Source: Massariosphaeria phaeospora (taxonomy: Eukaryota; Ascomycota; Dothideomycetes; Pleosporales). Taken from it: a stretch of DNA of 64,000 nucleotides. Under the pieces are notes generated by a model. That model did no database searches, had not been told where the DNA came from, and saw nothing but the letters and a program-made list of their open reading frames with translations. The DNA lies in NCBI GenBank assembly GCA_011032825.1, contig JAADJZ010000004.1:1736001-1800000 (forward strand), given 5' to 3'. How positions within the stretch are numbered: position 1 is the stretch's first letter; the number at the start of each line of letters is the position of its first letter. The position numbers were made by a program, and so were the translations under genes. Positions 10,526-22,786 of this stretch are shown here, one piece after another.

Positions 10526-13500
10526 AGCAACCGAGTCCGCATGCACGCAACACAGTCTCTTGCGAGTTGTTTCCTTGCTAGTTTTTCATTGAGTTGCACT
10601 GCTACGATGGGTTGATGTTGATCGGCTTTCTTCATCTCATCCCATCTCCTTGCTTACCCTTCGCACTGTCAATATTGCCGCCCATTTTGCTCTTTCAGTT
10701 GCTGCTTGGTCGTGTTCGTCTCCTTGCTTGCGTTAACCTTCACACTGTCAATATCGTTGATTGGTTCCGTTTCGTCTCCGTACTCTTCGCACTGTAAGTA
10801 TCACACCGACCCTAACGCCACTGTCCTTTTCGTCCAATCTCCTGTCTCCTATCCCGTATTGCTAATGCACTCGCAACTCATTTCCTAACCTCCGCTTCAC
10901 CCTGTTGATATTCAATCTTCGCCTTGTACATACTTGGAAGTCCGCTTGATCGGCACATACATACATATATATACACGAATGACCTTTTGAAGGCTCTCGA
11001 TTCTCGGAATCTTGTGGTGTGATGTTGTGAGTGAAACTCTAGGAGAAAAATATGCTCACCTAAATAAAGAAGCTCGCGGCAGCCCGCGGGAAGGTCCCAT
11101 GTAGAACCGTCGACAACGAGGACGAGAGTCTCCGTATGCGCCAGATGCGGTTAGATAAACGCTAGGGAGGAAACAGTCAAGCTCGTCCTCTTTGCGGGAG
11201 CCTCGAACGATTGGTGGAATTCATGTTTCCGCTCCGCACGTCTTCCCCGCATCATATTTCTCCAAAAGACCTGGATTCCTCGTACACAGCACATCTCCTC
11301 CCTAATCATCACCTTCGTTTTTGGAAACGTCTACCAACACACCTCTGGACTCTAGCAACAAGACACCGCCGAGGAGAAGTTTTCGCGAGCTCAAAGCGAG
11401 GGGAGCCTCATTTCTTTGAGGGGTACAAGCGTATATCGTCCGTCACCTCCCTAAATAGAAGCAACAAGCCACGCTCCCCCGAGCACAGCTACCACGTTTA
11501 CCGCGCGGCCAGCGGCATAGATGCGCGGGTATGGCGTGCATGGCGCATGTCGCGCATACCAGTCCAGCCGACTCGACCCGACCCGGGAGGGAAAAAAGAA
11601 CGAGGAGACGATTCCGATTCTGCTAGGTGCCGTTGTACGCGTATGCAGAGGGGGACGCAAGGGACTTAGTGGCTTCTGGGGGTACATGCATGGTGTTCTT
11701 TGCAGTTACTCGGGGCCGGAAGGGGTCGTACCTGGAGTTGACTATCGGTCGCCTGTCTGGTCGTCGAGATGTATGTTGCGCTGGGTTCGCGAGGGCGCAG
11801 AGAAGAGGTTGTGGTGATTCAGTCGTTGGGTATTGCGTAGATTCGATGCTGGTCAGGTTCGGTGCGGTTCAGACGGCGAGCGTTGCTGTGCGTATGCCCA
11901 AGAGAAGGCATCTGTTGAAAGCGGTGGTACGACAAGCTCCTATTGCATCTTTGGCATGCGCGCAGGTCTGTGTACTACACGGGGGCCTCAGTCTACAAAG
12001 ACCCGCATCAGACGCGCTGAGCTGAACTGAGCTGGCTTGACCGGACTCGACTCGTTACACAGTCCCGGCCGTTGAGCTTCGGGAAGCCTGCAGGTGTCAA
12101 GGCCGGCTGAAAGAGGATATACCACCTAGTAACGGACCATGCCAAGGTATAGCTCTGAGTTGGTGTTATTGGGTCGATGCTCAGTGTGCATAGTAGATGG
12201 ATGGGGCGAGTGGGTGTCTCGATCTCTAACTACCCTGAGCAGATAATCACAAGGTCAATACATACCTGCGGAGCAGCGTGGTTGGGCTCTGATGCTGGTC
12301 CGAGGAAGCACATCCAACCTGATGCGAACGTCGCATAGCGCACGAAGCTGCCATGCAAGTTGAAAAAGGAAGTAGGTGGAGCAGGCGCAAGCGCCAGGCT
12401 GTCAAAAAGCTCTCGGACGCAAAGGCGACTTCCGCGTGCGCCGTGGCCATCCATGGGATCCTGGGGTAGGGAGGCATGGCCCCTGCTCGACTACAGGAAG
12501 GTAACGTCGACGGTGGCACAAGAGCGACGTTCTGTGCGGGTTCGGTCTGCAAGTCGGTGGTGGGATGTGGTACAGGGCGCATTGGCGAACGTCGGCAGTC
12601 GGGACCTTCGAACGCTGCTACTGCTAGCTATGTATGGAGACCCACAAGCCGGGTTGAGGGGTATCGTGAAGCTGGCCGGACCGATGCGCTGTCCGACGGG
12701 AATCGTAGATATATGGGAGTAAGTGATCTGACGGATTCCTACTGATACGGCAGCCAGGCGCCTGGTTGATGGACGTGGGAGTCGAGCACGTAGCCGTGAA
12801 CGAGAGCGGGTGAGCGCGATATGCGTTGGAGCCTGCAATAATACAGGCTTTGCTGGTATCCTTGGGGCGCGTGTGTATGCGATCGGGTGCTATGTGCTTG
12901 GCTCTGCTGGGGTGGGAGAATCGACTGGAATCGGCTTTTCGATGGAAATTGGAGTGGTTGAACCCAGCTGCAAGTGCATGAGAAGATTCTGCAGTCGTGG
13001 GGGAATTGGGTTTGATGTTACCTCGTGTGCAAGGTCAGTTGCTCTCTGCTTTCACCATTGACGAACTTCTTGATAGGTCTAATTTGCTTCGATTACGATC
13101 TCTACTAAGACGGGTTTCATATAGAAAAGTCTTCAATGTTGATTTAGAGCCTATAAAACCCCATCGAAACGGCCAGTCACGTAAGCTATCCGTACTTGGA
13201 AGTTCGGGTACCCCACTCTATGGAAGGCCGTTAGCAGGGTGGTCGGGTAAGGTTGTACAGAGTGGTACGAAGTTACGAACTGCTACTCCTCGCCATACAC
13301 TCGATTCGAGCTACGGGAAAGGGAGAACGGGGTAGTACGACGTACTGGTGCATACCCACACGTACCCCATGCCGCACGTCACCGCAATTGGGCGTAAACG
13401 GCGGGGAAGGCGGCATGGCTGCGGCATGGGCGGACCGGGCTATCATTGGCCGAGCTGTGACGTGATCATGCCGGCGACAGATCTAGCGAGGGCCCGCTCA

Positions 13501-15411
13501 AACACCATCAAGACAATTCCACGGCAGTTAGCATGTACACTTTGAGCACGAAGATTGTAGGTGAGTGTGTTCTGAGTAGACCAAATGCTGTCTCAAGCAT
13601 GAACCTTTGAGGAGTATATTGCTGCGATCTTTCGCAGAAGTAGAAACCACTGCAAGGCGATATCTCAAAGGTAGCACTGAGGCATGTCTGATCCAGGAAG
13701 CCGCCGAGACTGGCGTTACGGAGTAACTGAGAGCGACGCTGACGTGCTAGAAAGGCGAGTGGCGGATTTTCCTCTACGCGGAAACCCCAATGCGGCTCTC
13801 AAGCCAGGCCAGTCGGTCCAGCTCAAGATGCCCCCCTATTGATCAACACACTTTGTCACCGTGCCATCGTGGAGAAACGCGTGGTTCTGTTGTCCAACAT
13901 CGGCTCGACAGCGCTGGTGTTGGAAAAGGGCTAGAACGGTATCCACACTTCGTGTCTGACGGCCAGATTAGGCGTTGTCTGCATAACCCGTACGTGAAGG
14001 ATGGAGAAGCGGGTGCGACGTGTAGACGGGCCGAGAGAAGTCGAGGAGCGGACCGAAATACTGTACATATGCGGCGTTGGCTGCTTGTCAGGTCGTCAGT
14101 CTAAGCTTCGACTTCGTCACCAGTGGCTACTCAGATGCCGTCCGCAGAAGATACTGGTGTTTGAATTGGAAGTCCAGAAAATAGCAACGTGGAAAAGAGG
14201 GAAGGGGCTGTTGGTGGTCGGCAAGCGAGCCATGCATCCCACCGACGCTTCGAAAGAGCTAGAGACGCTACTGACGCCTTATCAGGGACCCTTGTATGTA
14301 GTCTCGAAGCGGCCAAGCGGTATCCCTCACCGATCATAGAACAGGCAGGACACCTCCGGGACACGGCTAACCTAGCGGACCGTTGCCGTAGCTCGACGCT
14401 TGCGCCGCCAGTAATCGATGTATATTGCGACGTTCTGGCTCAGTTCTTCACCTCAAGTCCAACTTGTGGCAACGTTGATACTTTGGATATAAAAATGACT
14501 TGGAATGCGAGTGCGATCTTGAGCCCCTGGAATGGTGACGCGCATCGAGAGGCCTGCCGCACTGTGAAAAGACCGCAACTCTTGCCCAATCAGGAGCGCG
14601 TGCTGTTGTGAAGACGCTGCAGATCCCCACGACAAGGCCGGCTCCGTGGCTGCATATGCGCCATGCGCTCCCATTCGACTGTGCAACTCTTCTCGTCGAC
14701 GGTGTCTTAGCGAGGCGACGTGATCCCGCGCAACGACGTCCCTTCTCGTCGATCACGAGGAAAACGAGGTGTCGAGTGGGTAGCAGCGGAGTAGCTCAGG
14801 CCAGGTCGTTCCGAGGAGAAGTAGCAGCGAGACATTCTGGACCTGCGCTTAATTCATCAGTATGTACTGACGAGGACGCCGGCGAGATGAGGTAGAGATC
14901 AATGAATGCTGTAAGCCACAATTACCATTGTCCTTCTATGCCATGCCGACGAAGCTGCCTGTAGCTTGCGCTGTCCACCGCTCTTTAGATACATGGACGG
15001 CGCAGTCCTGAGGGTATGTGCAAAATGCGAAACGGCTCTATGGCGCTAGATGACAACAACAAATACACAATCATGATGCCGTAAATAAGTCTATAGACAA
15101 CAAGAAAAAATATGCCAACTCCACGTCGTACTCAGACGTTGAGCACATGGAGAACCGAAATAAGAGGAAAGCCGCCGGACACTGGTCGCGTCTTGGACAT
15201 GTCGTTCAGCTTGTATCGTAATTTTTCCGTCAGGGTTCGTCTAGCGTCGTCAAGTATACAATAAATGAACAGTGTTGATCAGGATAAGACACAATGTCGC
15301 CTCAATAAACCGAAGGCGCGAGCTTGAATCGAGATCATATGGGAGCGATCGCTGTACCGAGGAAGCGAAGCCAAAATCGGGATACGCTCCTAGGAAAGGC
15401 GGCCGGAAACA
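10526..15411. other. Gene-free stretch between laccase and forkhead genes
   Basis: About 4.9 kb with no supportable gene. The first 400 bp, probably the laccase 3' region, is pyrimidine-rich and contains an imperfect repeat of a CTTGCTT...CACTGTCAATAT block (10649-10676, 10722-10756, degenerate at 10774-10801). One copy of the 9-mer TACGGAGTA lies at 13717-13725. The ORFs here are short, rich in Arg/Ser/Cys and mutually overlapping. The end near 15412 is the presumed 3' UTR of the forkhead gene. Confidence 0.6.
10649..10801 (+). repeat. Imperfect repeat downstream of laccase
   Basis: Two clear copies and one degraded copy of a block ending in CACTGTCAATAT/CACTGTAAGTAT, spaced about 70 and 50 bp apart, each followed by TTCGTCTCC-like sequence. 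Seen by eye; consistent with diverged tandem duplication in the laccase 3' region. Confidence 0.5.
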
Positions 15412-17042
15412 CTATCCCATATATTCCTGGTAGGTACCGTCGAATATGTACGGAGTGTTCCCCGTAAGCATGCCTGTCTCCCACTCGTCGCCTTGAGAAT
15501 CGGGTGTCCGAGGCTCGTCCGCTTCGGGCGTTGGTGAGTTGGAGAACAGCGGCTCCGAGAAGTCGTGGGGCAAGACGTGAGCGGTGTCAGGACCGGAAAT
15601 GCCATGCGACACAGCAGAGCCAGTATACACCGGTGTCGGGAAGAGTCCAAGTCCATTTCCTCCCATTGGGCTTCCGAAATTGTCCTGCTTGGAAGAATAC
15701 CCATACTCGGTATCTGAGCCGTAATAGGGCGAGTGAGGATACGACATGAAACCCGCCTCAGGACTATCGAATGGCGCATCGTATCTCGATGGTACAGACC
15801 TCGCGACGAAGGGCTCACTCCTGTAGGGCTCATTCATCCTAGTCGACCTCCGCAACTTCGCTGATCTTCGAGCAGCTTGCCCCCCTTTGGCACCTGAGGC
15901 CTGCCGTTGTGGGAGAGGATGTTGTGAGCGATGGCCACGTTTGTTCGGCTGCTTGCTCCGGTATCGTGTCGTGGACTTGACGCCGTCTCGGATCGCTTCC
16001 TCGGTCAACCTCCACATGAAGCCTTTTTTGGCTTCTTCGCCAGGCTGGTCAACTTTCTCAAAAGCCTGTCATGATTAGATCGCGACCACGAAACGGGTGG
16101 AGGGTAACATACACCATTCATTGAGAGGTTATGGCGGATGCTGTTTTGCCAACCTTTGGTCTCTTTGTCAGCGGCCTTGTCTGTGTTCTTTTTGAACCAG
16201 TCGTAGATGTCTCGCAGAACCATGGTATGGCCAGGCTGTTCCTGGAGTGCACGGTAGATCAACTGCGCGTATGGCTGTTCCTTGTCGATGACGTTGTCGT
16301 CGGTGGCTCCGCCGGGCTTGAAGCGATGGGGTGGACTGGGTTCGTCGTCCCGCGGGGTGGAAGATCGTGTCACGTCGGATTCGTAAGTATTGGGGTAGCC
16401 AGCATGCTCGTCGAGCTTGACATTGGCGCAATGGCTCTCATAGTCCTCACTAAGTTGCGTAAGCTGCCCGTTGACACTGTGATCCGATAGCTCCATCACT
16501 TCATGGGGCTTTGCAGGTTCAATCTGATAAGCGGCAGGAGGATACGCCTCTACCATGCTCATGTCGCTTGGTAGGCCAGTAATGTCCAGCCCAGGCGCAT
16601 ACGAACGAGGACAGCTGGAGCCGGGGTACTGTGCAGAGTAGGTGAGGTTGTAGTTGCCGTTGTAGAGTGGAACATTCTGAGCGTAGTCATAGAGAACTCC
16701 AGACTCGGGAGTGAATTGGAGGGGTTCGAGAGGCATGGCGAATCCGGTGCCATCCTGGCCCATATGGTTCGCTGAGAGGTCGCTATGTGCGGGCCATTGG
16801 GCTGGAGCAGTGACGCTCATAAGTTCCGAAGAGATTTGATGCTCCCTGGGGAAAGCAGATTCAGAGAAAGTGGTTGCCAGTGTGGACATGATCGCAGAGG
16901 GGCGGCGGGTGGTAGAAGACAGCGACGCCCTGGGGCGAAGCGGGACTGGTGCACGGAAGGCGTCGTTGGAGGGGTAGACGATACCGAAGCCTCCAGATAG
17001 GGCTGCGGCGGAGTGACCGTGGGGTGATTGCGGACGCTCCAT
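15412..17042 (-). CDS. Forkhead-domain transcription factor
   Basis: Two exons on the minus strand (16113-17042 and 15412-16065, intron 16066-16112) encode 527 residues. The forkhead winged-helix domain spans about residues 256-345. It begins YAQLIYRALQEQPGHTMVL and contains the helix-3 recognition core WQNSIRHNLSMNG, then a wing region (KKGFMWRLTEEA) and a basic tail. The intron falls directly after the recognition helix. The flanks are low-complexity and rich in Ser, Pro, Tyr and Gly, as in other fungal forkhead regulators. Expected role: nuclear DNA-binding regulator; I cannot assign it to a named family such as Fkh2, Sep1 or Mei4. I chose the ATG at 17040-17042 (GACATGG, good context). 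An in-frame ATG at 17171 would add 43 residues that look like leader sequence. It is the first gene after a 4.9 kb desert. Confidence 0.88.
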
Positions 17043-18417
17043 GTCTGTTGTGCTGTCTCTTTTTGATGGGCTAGAATGGCAGAGCTCTTGAGCGTATGAA
17101 CGAGTAGAGAACCGACGACGGACAATGACAACACGCTTCGTGAGACAGAACGACTGGTAAGACCGCGACAAGCGGATTGATCGATGGTGCTCCCAGATGG
17201 GATGAGGTGCCTCCTAAGACATATGAGCACTGTCTGGGGCGCCGGCGCATGCATGATTGGGCGGTAGAGTCTCTCATTGTCACGGGAAGACGGGAGCCCG
17301 CTGCCAGCGCACATGCAGAGATTGATAGTGCTGCGGCTCGCTCGTTGTGACAAGCAAACATTTGGACATACCGCGCTGCCTACAGCTTCAAGGTCAGTGC
17401 ACCTAGGTGGCACGAGGGCAGAGAGTCCGACACTGAATCGCTGCTCAAGCGGATACCTCTCGGGCTGAGTTCTGCACGCCCGCCCCATGTACGACGAGAG
17501 GAAGCAGTCGGGATGACTCCCCTGTCCCACACCTTAGCCAACTGTTTCACGTTCTGAGCGGGCTGGTAGGGCTAAGCCGGCTACGTGCAGATACGCACTA
17601 GGCGTGCGACACCAAAGGATGAAGTAACTGCGCGACACATTGTCCGGCCCAAACATGTTCCTGACTCCACCCATACCCCCATGCAGCCCCTCTAGAAGCG
17701 CGGCCCGGCAAAGCCTACATCGTTGTAGTTGACCGAAATATGGCGAATTGTTGTAGACTTGCCGACTCCATCCTTAGAAACAAGACCCACGCTCACCGGT
17801 TACCGTGCGATTGTCTAGCATCAAGCATTGTCATTGGTTTAACCTCTTCACGTGCAAACTTCTCCGCCCCTGGAAGTGGATGGGTGGCTGGATTAGTGCC
17901 GCCGGGAGACTGGGGCCTTGACGCAGCTCAAAGACAAGCATGCTGCCAGTGAAAGACGCAGCACGCAGCCGTTGGCCGCCCCACATCCCGAGATGTAACA
18001 CAATCTGGCCTCTATTCTCCGGTGAGAGCCTCATTCCATTACCTATTCAGGTACGCAGAGGGTGCGTGCAGTTAATTAGCCTGGCACGGTCAATCGACGA
18101 GCATTGACTTAGTCAACACACGCTACCGCATTGTCTCAGGTAGAGAATTACTAGCGTCTAGTTGGTAGGGTGACGAGAATGCAGAGAGAGCTGCTCTGAC
18201 CGATGCCGTGCATGCCGCTTGGAGCTCGGTCACATCAGCGGTCATTGATTTTACTGAACTTCGTTATAGTGGATTGACTTCCAGCGGGCAGGTAGTGTAG
18301 TTTATTAGTGGATGGTATGACGAAATAACGGGTCCCTGTCCAAATACAGCGTGACATGCCAAGTCGTCCACGAATATCCCCAGAGTGTGGAAACGAGACG
18401 GCTACGGGTAGGGCCCA
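17043..18417. other. Intergenic: forkhead promoter and Cactin 3' region
   Basis: About 1.4 kb between the forkhead start and the Cactin stop, both genes on the minus strand. No repeat, TATA box or coding frame stands out. Confidence 0.6.
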
Positions 18418-20263
18418 TTACTTTCGATAGTATATCTGCGAATAGTAAGTAAGCGCCCCCGCGAGAACCCGTGGCCATACTAACCTTCTTGAATTGGAAG
18501 TGTAATTGTAAAATGCCCTAAGGGGTGTCAGCGCATGCTTCTTTTGAATTTCGCACAGGGTGGATATGCGATCCTCGTTACGGGAATGTTGGAATGACGA
18601 CTAATGAGAACTAACCTTGTCGAAACTGCTCTTAAACCCTCGTTCCCGTTTAGCGCTATAGTCCCACTCCTTGTCGACGATCCTGAATGCAATATCCTCA
18701 TAAGGCGGGCCAGCGATGAAGCGTATCAGACAGGTGTCGTCTTCTCCAGCGGGTGCAAAAGATTGGCCTCTCTTTCTGCCGTGCTCTCGCTCTATTTTAT
18801 ATGTTGGTGCTTTTGATTTGTCGATCAGATCCGGGTAGAAAACATTGAATTTGTAGCCCTGGACGACCTTGGGTGGGGGGTTGTCGTGGTCGTAATGTGT
18901 CTGGTTGTACTTATTCCACTCGTATCCCATCTGGACGCGGTTGAAATAACGTGGCTTCCTTGGTTTGTTTTTGCCTGCCCATTGCGGCTTCGTGGATGTT
19001 ATCTCTTCTTCGGCAGTGAAGATCTCTTCGCCATCCTCGACTCCACGAGCGACCTCTCGCTCGTAGAGGGCCATTGTCGCTTGTGAATAGTCTTCTTTCT
19101 CCACTGGGGCAAACCTAGAGGCACTGGTGGAGCCTGGTTGACTGCCCATGGTCTTTATAGGGTCCCTCGAAGCGCCTTGAGTCTTGTTCTGCGTCGGTAC
19201 ATACCCCAGCTTCAGCACCTTCCTTCGCTCGTTGGCCTGTGGTGGTCAGCGTAACATTAGAAGAGGTCAACAAGAGAGTCTCACAATGCTCTCGAGGAAT
19301 TTTCTTTCCTGTATTTGTTCAATGCTCTTATCCTCGGTGCGAAGTTTCAACAACGGTTCCGGGTCGAAGGCAACATCGTAGCACACAGGGACTGGGCTCC
19401 GGGCTACCGTTCCTACGTCTTGGACGAGTTCCTGAAGCTTCTGCTGTACAGAGAGAGCTGCCTTCTCTTGCTGGTTCCGCAACGCCTGGAGTCGCTCATT
19501 CACTATCTCCTGAGATACTTTCCGCAGTTTAGCTTTAGCTTTCCATACCCGCAAGTTACGCAGCAGTTGTTCCCAGTAGTCGAAATCGATCGGCTCGTCC
19601 GAATCCAGCTTCTTCTTGACCTGTGTTTCGAGGGCCTCTAGCTCTTCGTATGTTTTCGGGCCAAGCAATCGGTCGATATCGGCGGAGACAGAGCTGGCAC
19701 CGCGGGCCTCGGAGGCGGCGGAGCGGGACTTGCGCCGACGATCTTTGCATATGACTTTGAGAGACTATCTACATTAGTCCAGTCTAGGTAGCAGAGCGGG
19801 AGCGTTTCTCGCCCAAGGGCTGCAGGGGAAACCTTACATTCCAGTAGTCCCTGTTGCTACGGTTCGTCTCCAAAGTAAGATAGTTGTCAATCTCCTTCTC
19901 CAGATCCGACAGCTCATCCTCTTCAAGACCCTCCAGCACGCCCTCTGGGTCTACAATATCCAACTCGTGATCCTCCACTTCTTCGTCCGAGAGTGTCTTC
20001 GTCGGATCGATGAACCGAAGGGTGACGGCAAGCCAATCGATAGGCTTCGCTCGGCCGCCTTTAACGCGTAGAGCAGCCTTCTTCTTCGCCTGTTGCAGCA
20101 CGAAACGGTCTTCGTCTGCAACCCAAGCTTCCTCTTGCGCGTTTGTAGACCGCTTTGCCGGGTTATCGTGTCGTCGCGTGTCGGCGGACCGCTTCGCAGG
20201 GATGGTCGAAGTCGGGGGAGGACGGTTGGCGCGTTCCCATGGAGGCTGGTTGCGTGCTGCCAT
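18418..20263 (-). CDS. CACTIN: Cactin-family splicing factor
   Basis: Five exons on the minus strand (19838-20263, 19285-19764, 18616-19236, 18485-18517, 18418-18435), all in phase 0, encode 525 residues. The C-terminal Cactin domain (about 396-525) is unmistakable: KPRYFNRVQMGYEWNKYNQT, then YKFNVFYPDL and an ending in FQFKKIYYRK. The middle (about 90-300) is charged and helical like the Cactin mid domain, with GPKTYEELEALE and DYWEQLL segments. The N-terminus is short and basic, without the long RS region of animal Cactins. Family knowledge: Cactin is a nuclear component of late spliceosomes. The start at 20261-20263 has an A at -3 and a G at +4. The last two coding exons are only 33 and 18 nt; without them the conserved C-terminus is lost. 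It is divergently paired with the NHEJ gene, 321 bp away. Confidence 0.93.
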
Positions 20264-20584
20264 GTTTTTGGTCGTACAGTTTGTGAGAGAAGAGTGTTGC
20301 GACAAACGGCGTCACGATGTGCCTGCGTGCATTGCCTGCGTCTGCCGATGTCGAATTGCTCGCGAAATCTTCGGCAGTCGGATGCTTGGCACTGACGTAT
20401 GCTCTGAAAGTAGCTTAGCGGCATCCTCGGACGTGCACTCCAGGGCTGTTGCCTGCACACAAGATTCGCATAAACACAGCTTTCGTTTAAAGATGTTGGC
20501 GCCGTACCACGGTTATTGTCTTTTTGCCTCTCCTTTCACCCAGTGCTAGAACGTTTTGCATTTTAATGCAGTCAACCGTTCGAT
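20264..20584. promoter_or_regulatory. Shared promoter between Cactin and XLF/Nej1 genes
   Basis: 321 bp separates two divergent start codons, so both genes probably share a bidirectional promoter. I saw no TATA box or obvious symmetric element. Confidence 0.55.
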
Positions 20585-22265
20585 ATGTCCTGCTGGCGCG
20601 TGCTCGAACTGTCCGATCCCGCTGAGAATCAGCACATCCCACAACTGCTTATCAAGCCTGTTTTTGAGGCGAACAGCTACAGTATACATCTCACGGACCT
20701 TAGTAACATATGGAGCGAGGAGCTGGACTTGAGCAGGATAGTAGATCGGGCGTTAGAGGAGGAGTCGCCGATTGAAATTAGTAAACACGATACGGCCCAA
20801 CTCGACATCCTCCTTGAGAATGTTCGCAAGTCCTTGAGCAACGCCGATGGTACCCTCTGTCGTATAACGAGAAACAGCATAGACGGTGTTACTTTACATA
20901 CCACTGTCAGTCTCCCGGAACCACTAGATTCCCTGCGATGGAAGTTCTACCTTGGGAAGAGGACCTCGGACTGTCTCAAGAGCGAACTCATCCTACCGCT
21001 GCTTGTATCGTCGCATATACAACACGCGCGAGTCAGTACGCTGATTGGAATCATTACCGAGAAGGATAAGGTCATCACGAGGCTCATGGATACAATGGAC
21101 TCGAGCAACCTTGATCTGGCCAATGCGTTTCCTAGTCTTGGTGGGTCGAAGCTTGGACGAAGAGCCATCAAGCGCGAACAAGCAGCGCGACATGTTCCCG
21201 CCCTTCAGCCTTTCCAGGAGGAACCTTGGAGGTACGAGAATGGACGAGTGGACGATGCGCAGATGTCCACGTTAGGCTTGTTCCAGGAAGCGCTTTCTGA
21301 TTGTACGCCAAAGGTACCCCCGCGATTAAAAGCTGAGAAAAATGATTCGTGGTGGAGCTCAATCCGAACCTCGCTGAATGTGTCGGGTTCATCATCAAAT
21401 CGTCAACGCTTGATAGCTGAACCACAAATTACACCAACACCACGAGATGTTAGTGACGATGAGACCGAAGATGAGTTCGAGACCCATGAGAACTTCAAGG
21501 TAAGGCTGTCTAGTCCACTGTTTTGAATACTTGACTTATTCCTATTCCATCTAGCTACGGGAGACTCTCGGGAAAAGGACAGATATCCCAGGTGCCAAAC
21601 TTCCACCAGCTCTGAAGCCGCAAGACGTGAGCGAGGATGAAACCACAGAGGATGATGATGATCTTGACGCGCCGGTAAAGGGGGAAACCCAAAGCCAGTT
21701 GTCCTCCACACAGAAACTGCAGCTAGAGTCCACGCCACCACCACCAGAGCCCTCCCATACAACAAGAACAATCATCTCCCCTAGGCAGAAGCCCAAAAGC
21801 AAAGGCTTTCGGATCGGCGGCGCCAAAAAACCCGATGCTACACCACTGGAATCAGTGGATGGGGGAACTTATCGCCACGAGGGCGTGGCGAGTGGCCGCG
21901 ACACTGATGAATCGATAATGAGTGCGTCTCAACCCCCACCCACGGATGCAAAGACAGTCCGAAGACCTTTCAGAATTGGAGGAAAGCATCAAGAGACAAG
22001 CAAAAGCGGAGGTACCAGCAGCATCCCGCCTGCGTCGACCAAGGCAACCCAGGGTGGCGGTGACCCAGCACCAGAACGTGTTTCCGCTGTCAATGCGCAA
22101 CCCTCTTTCACGACCAACGCTCAACTAGAGGCGAGATCCCCGATGGAGGAGGAGCGTGAAGAGACTCCCGAAGAGAAGGCTGAAAGGAAGAGGTTGGAAT
22201 TGAAAAGGAAAAACGAAGAACTGGCAAAGAAGCAGGCACAGAGTAAGAAGAAGAAACGGTTTTGA
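20585..22265 (+). CDS. NEJ1: XLF/Nej1 non-homologous end-joining factor
   Basis: Two exons (20585-21499, 21555-22265) encode 541 residues. The N-terminal head (about 1-135) matches the XLF fold pattern: a W/L start, VFEANSYSIHLTDLSNIW, then LRWKFYLGKRTSDCLKSELI. A coiled-coil stalk follows (about 140-190). The rest is a long, acidic then basic disordered tail. The tail contains two copies of a short motif, GFRIGG (389-394) and PFRIGG (443-448), and ends in KKKKRF, fitting the basic-aromatic Ku-binding motif at the end of XLF proteins. Family role: with XRCC4/Lif1 and ligase IV it bridges and ligates DNA double-strand ends in the nucleus. The ATG at 20585 directly precedes the conserved head. 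The tail is long compared with human XLF (299 aa). Head-to-head with Cactin. Confidence 0.92.
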
Positions 22266-22786
22266 AATGTGAATGCTATTGCTCGTGAGTATCTAATCTA
22301 AGTTGTGTGGTGAATAAATGAATTAAGGGAAGTTAGCCCTAGCACCGTAAGCTGGACAGTATGGGCGCTGTCTGCTCAGAAAATCTTCTACAAGGCATTC
22401 ACTGGCACTGGTCTGTAGCAGTGGGTGCTTTCGCAGCTTTCACTTCGTCACCTCAGCGGTGTGCCGTCGTTCACTCGTGGCATTCACTGCGCACGATCCT
22501 CTGCCCGCCTCTATTGCCGTTTTGTTTTGTTATGTTCGTCAAACAGACGGTTGTTTATACCGTGGTTGTTGTCTACCTCAGCCGTGTTGTGCTGCGTTCA
22601 CTCTGGCCTCCGCTGCTCTTTCCAAACTTCACTCGCGCACCTGCATGTAGTCGCGCCCCACCCGGGCTCTCCTGCCTTATTCTCCCGTACCTTTGCGTGC
22701 GCACCTTCTTCGCACCGCCCGTACACGTTATCGACGCCCCCCCACCGAGGCTTCCGCGGCGCCCGCCGGTGCCACCTGCCGTCATT
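22266..22786. other. Intergenic and 5' leader of the next gene
   Basis: About 520 bp between the XLF stop and the chosen start of the next gene. It is pyrimidine-rich towards the right. Long frames run through it, but the conserved-looking MCKYHY start at 22787 suggests this is leader sequence. Confidence 0.5.

Noticed and set aside
10594..10797. 67-codon hydrophobic ORF after the laccase
   Set aside because: Hydrophobicity comes from pyrimidine-rich DNA and an imperfect repeat; no credible gene structure.
12810..13061. 83-residue Cys-rich ORF resembling a small secreted protein
   Set aside because: Its first codon is GTG, not ATG, there is no signal peptide, and the cysteines are irregular.
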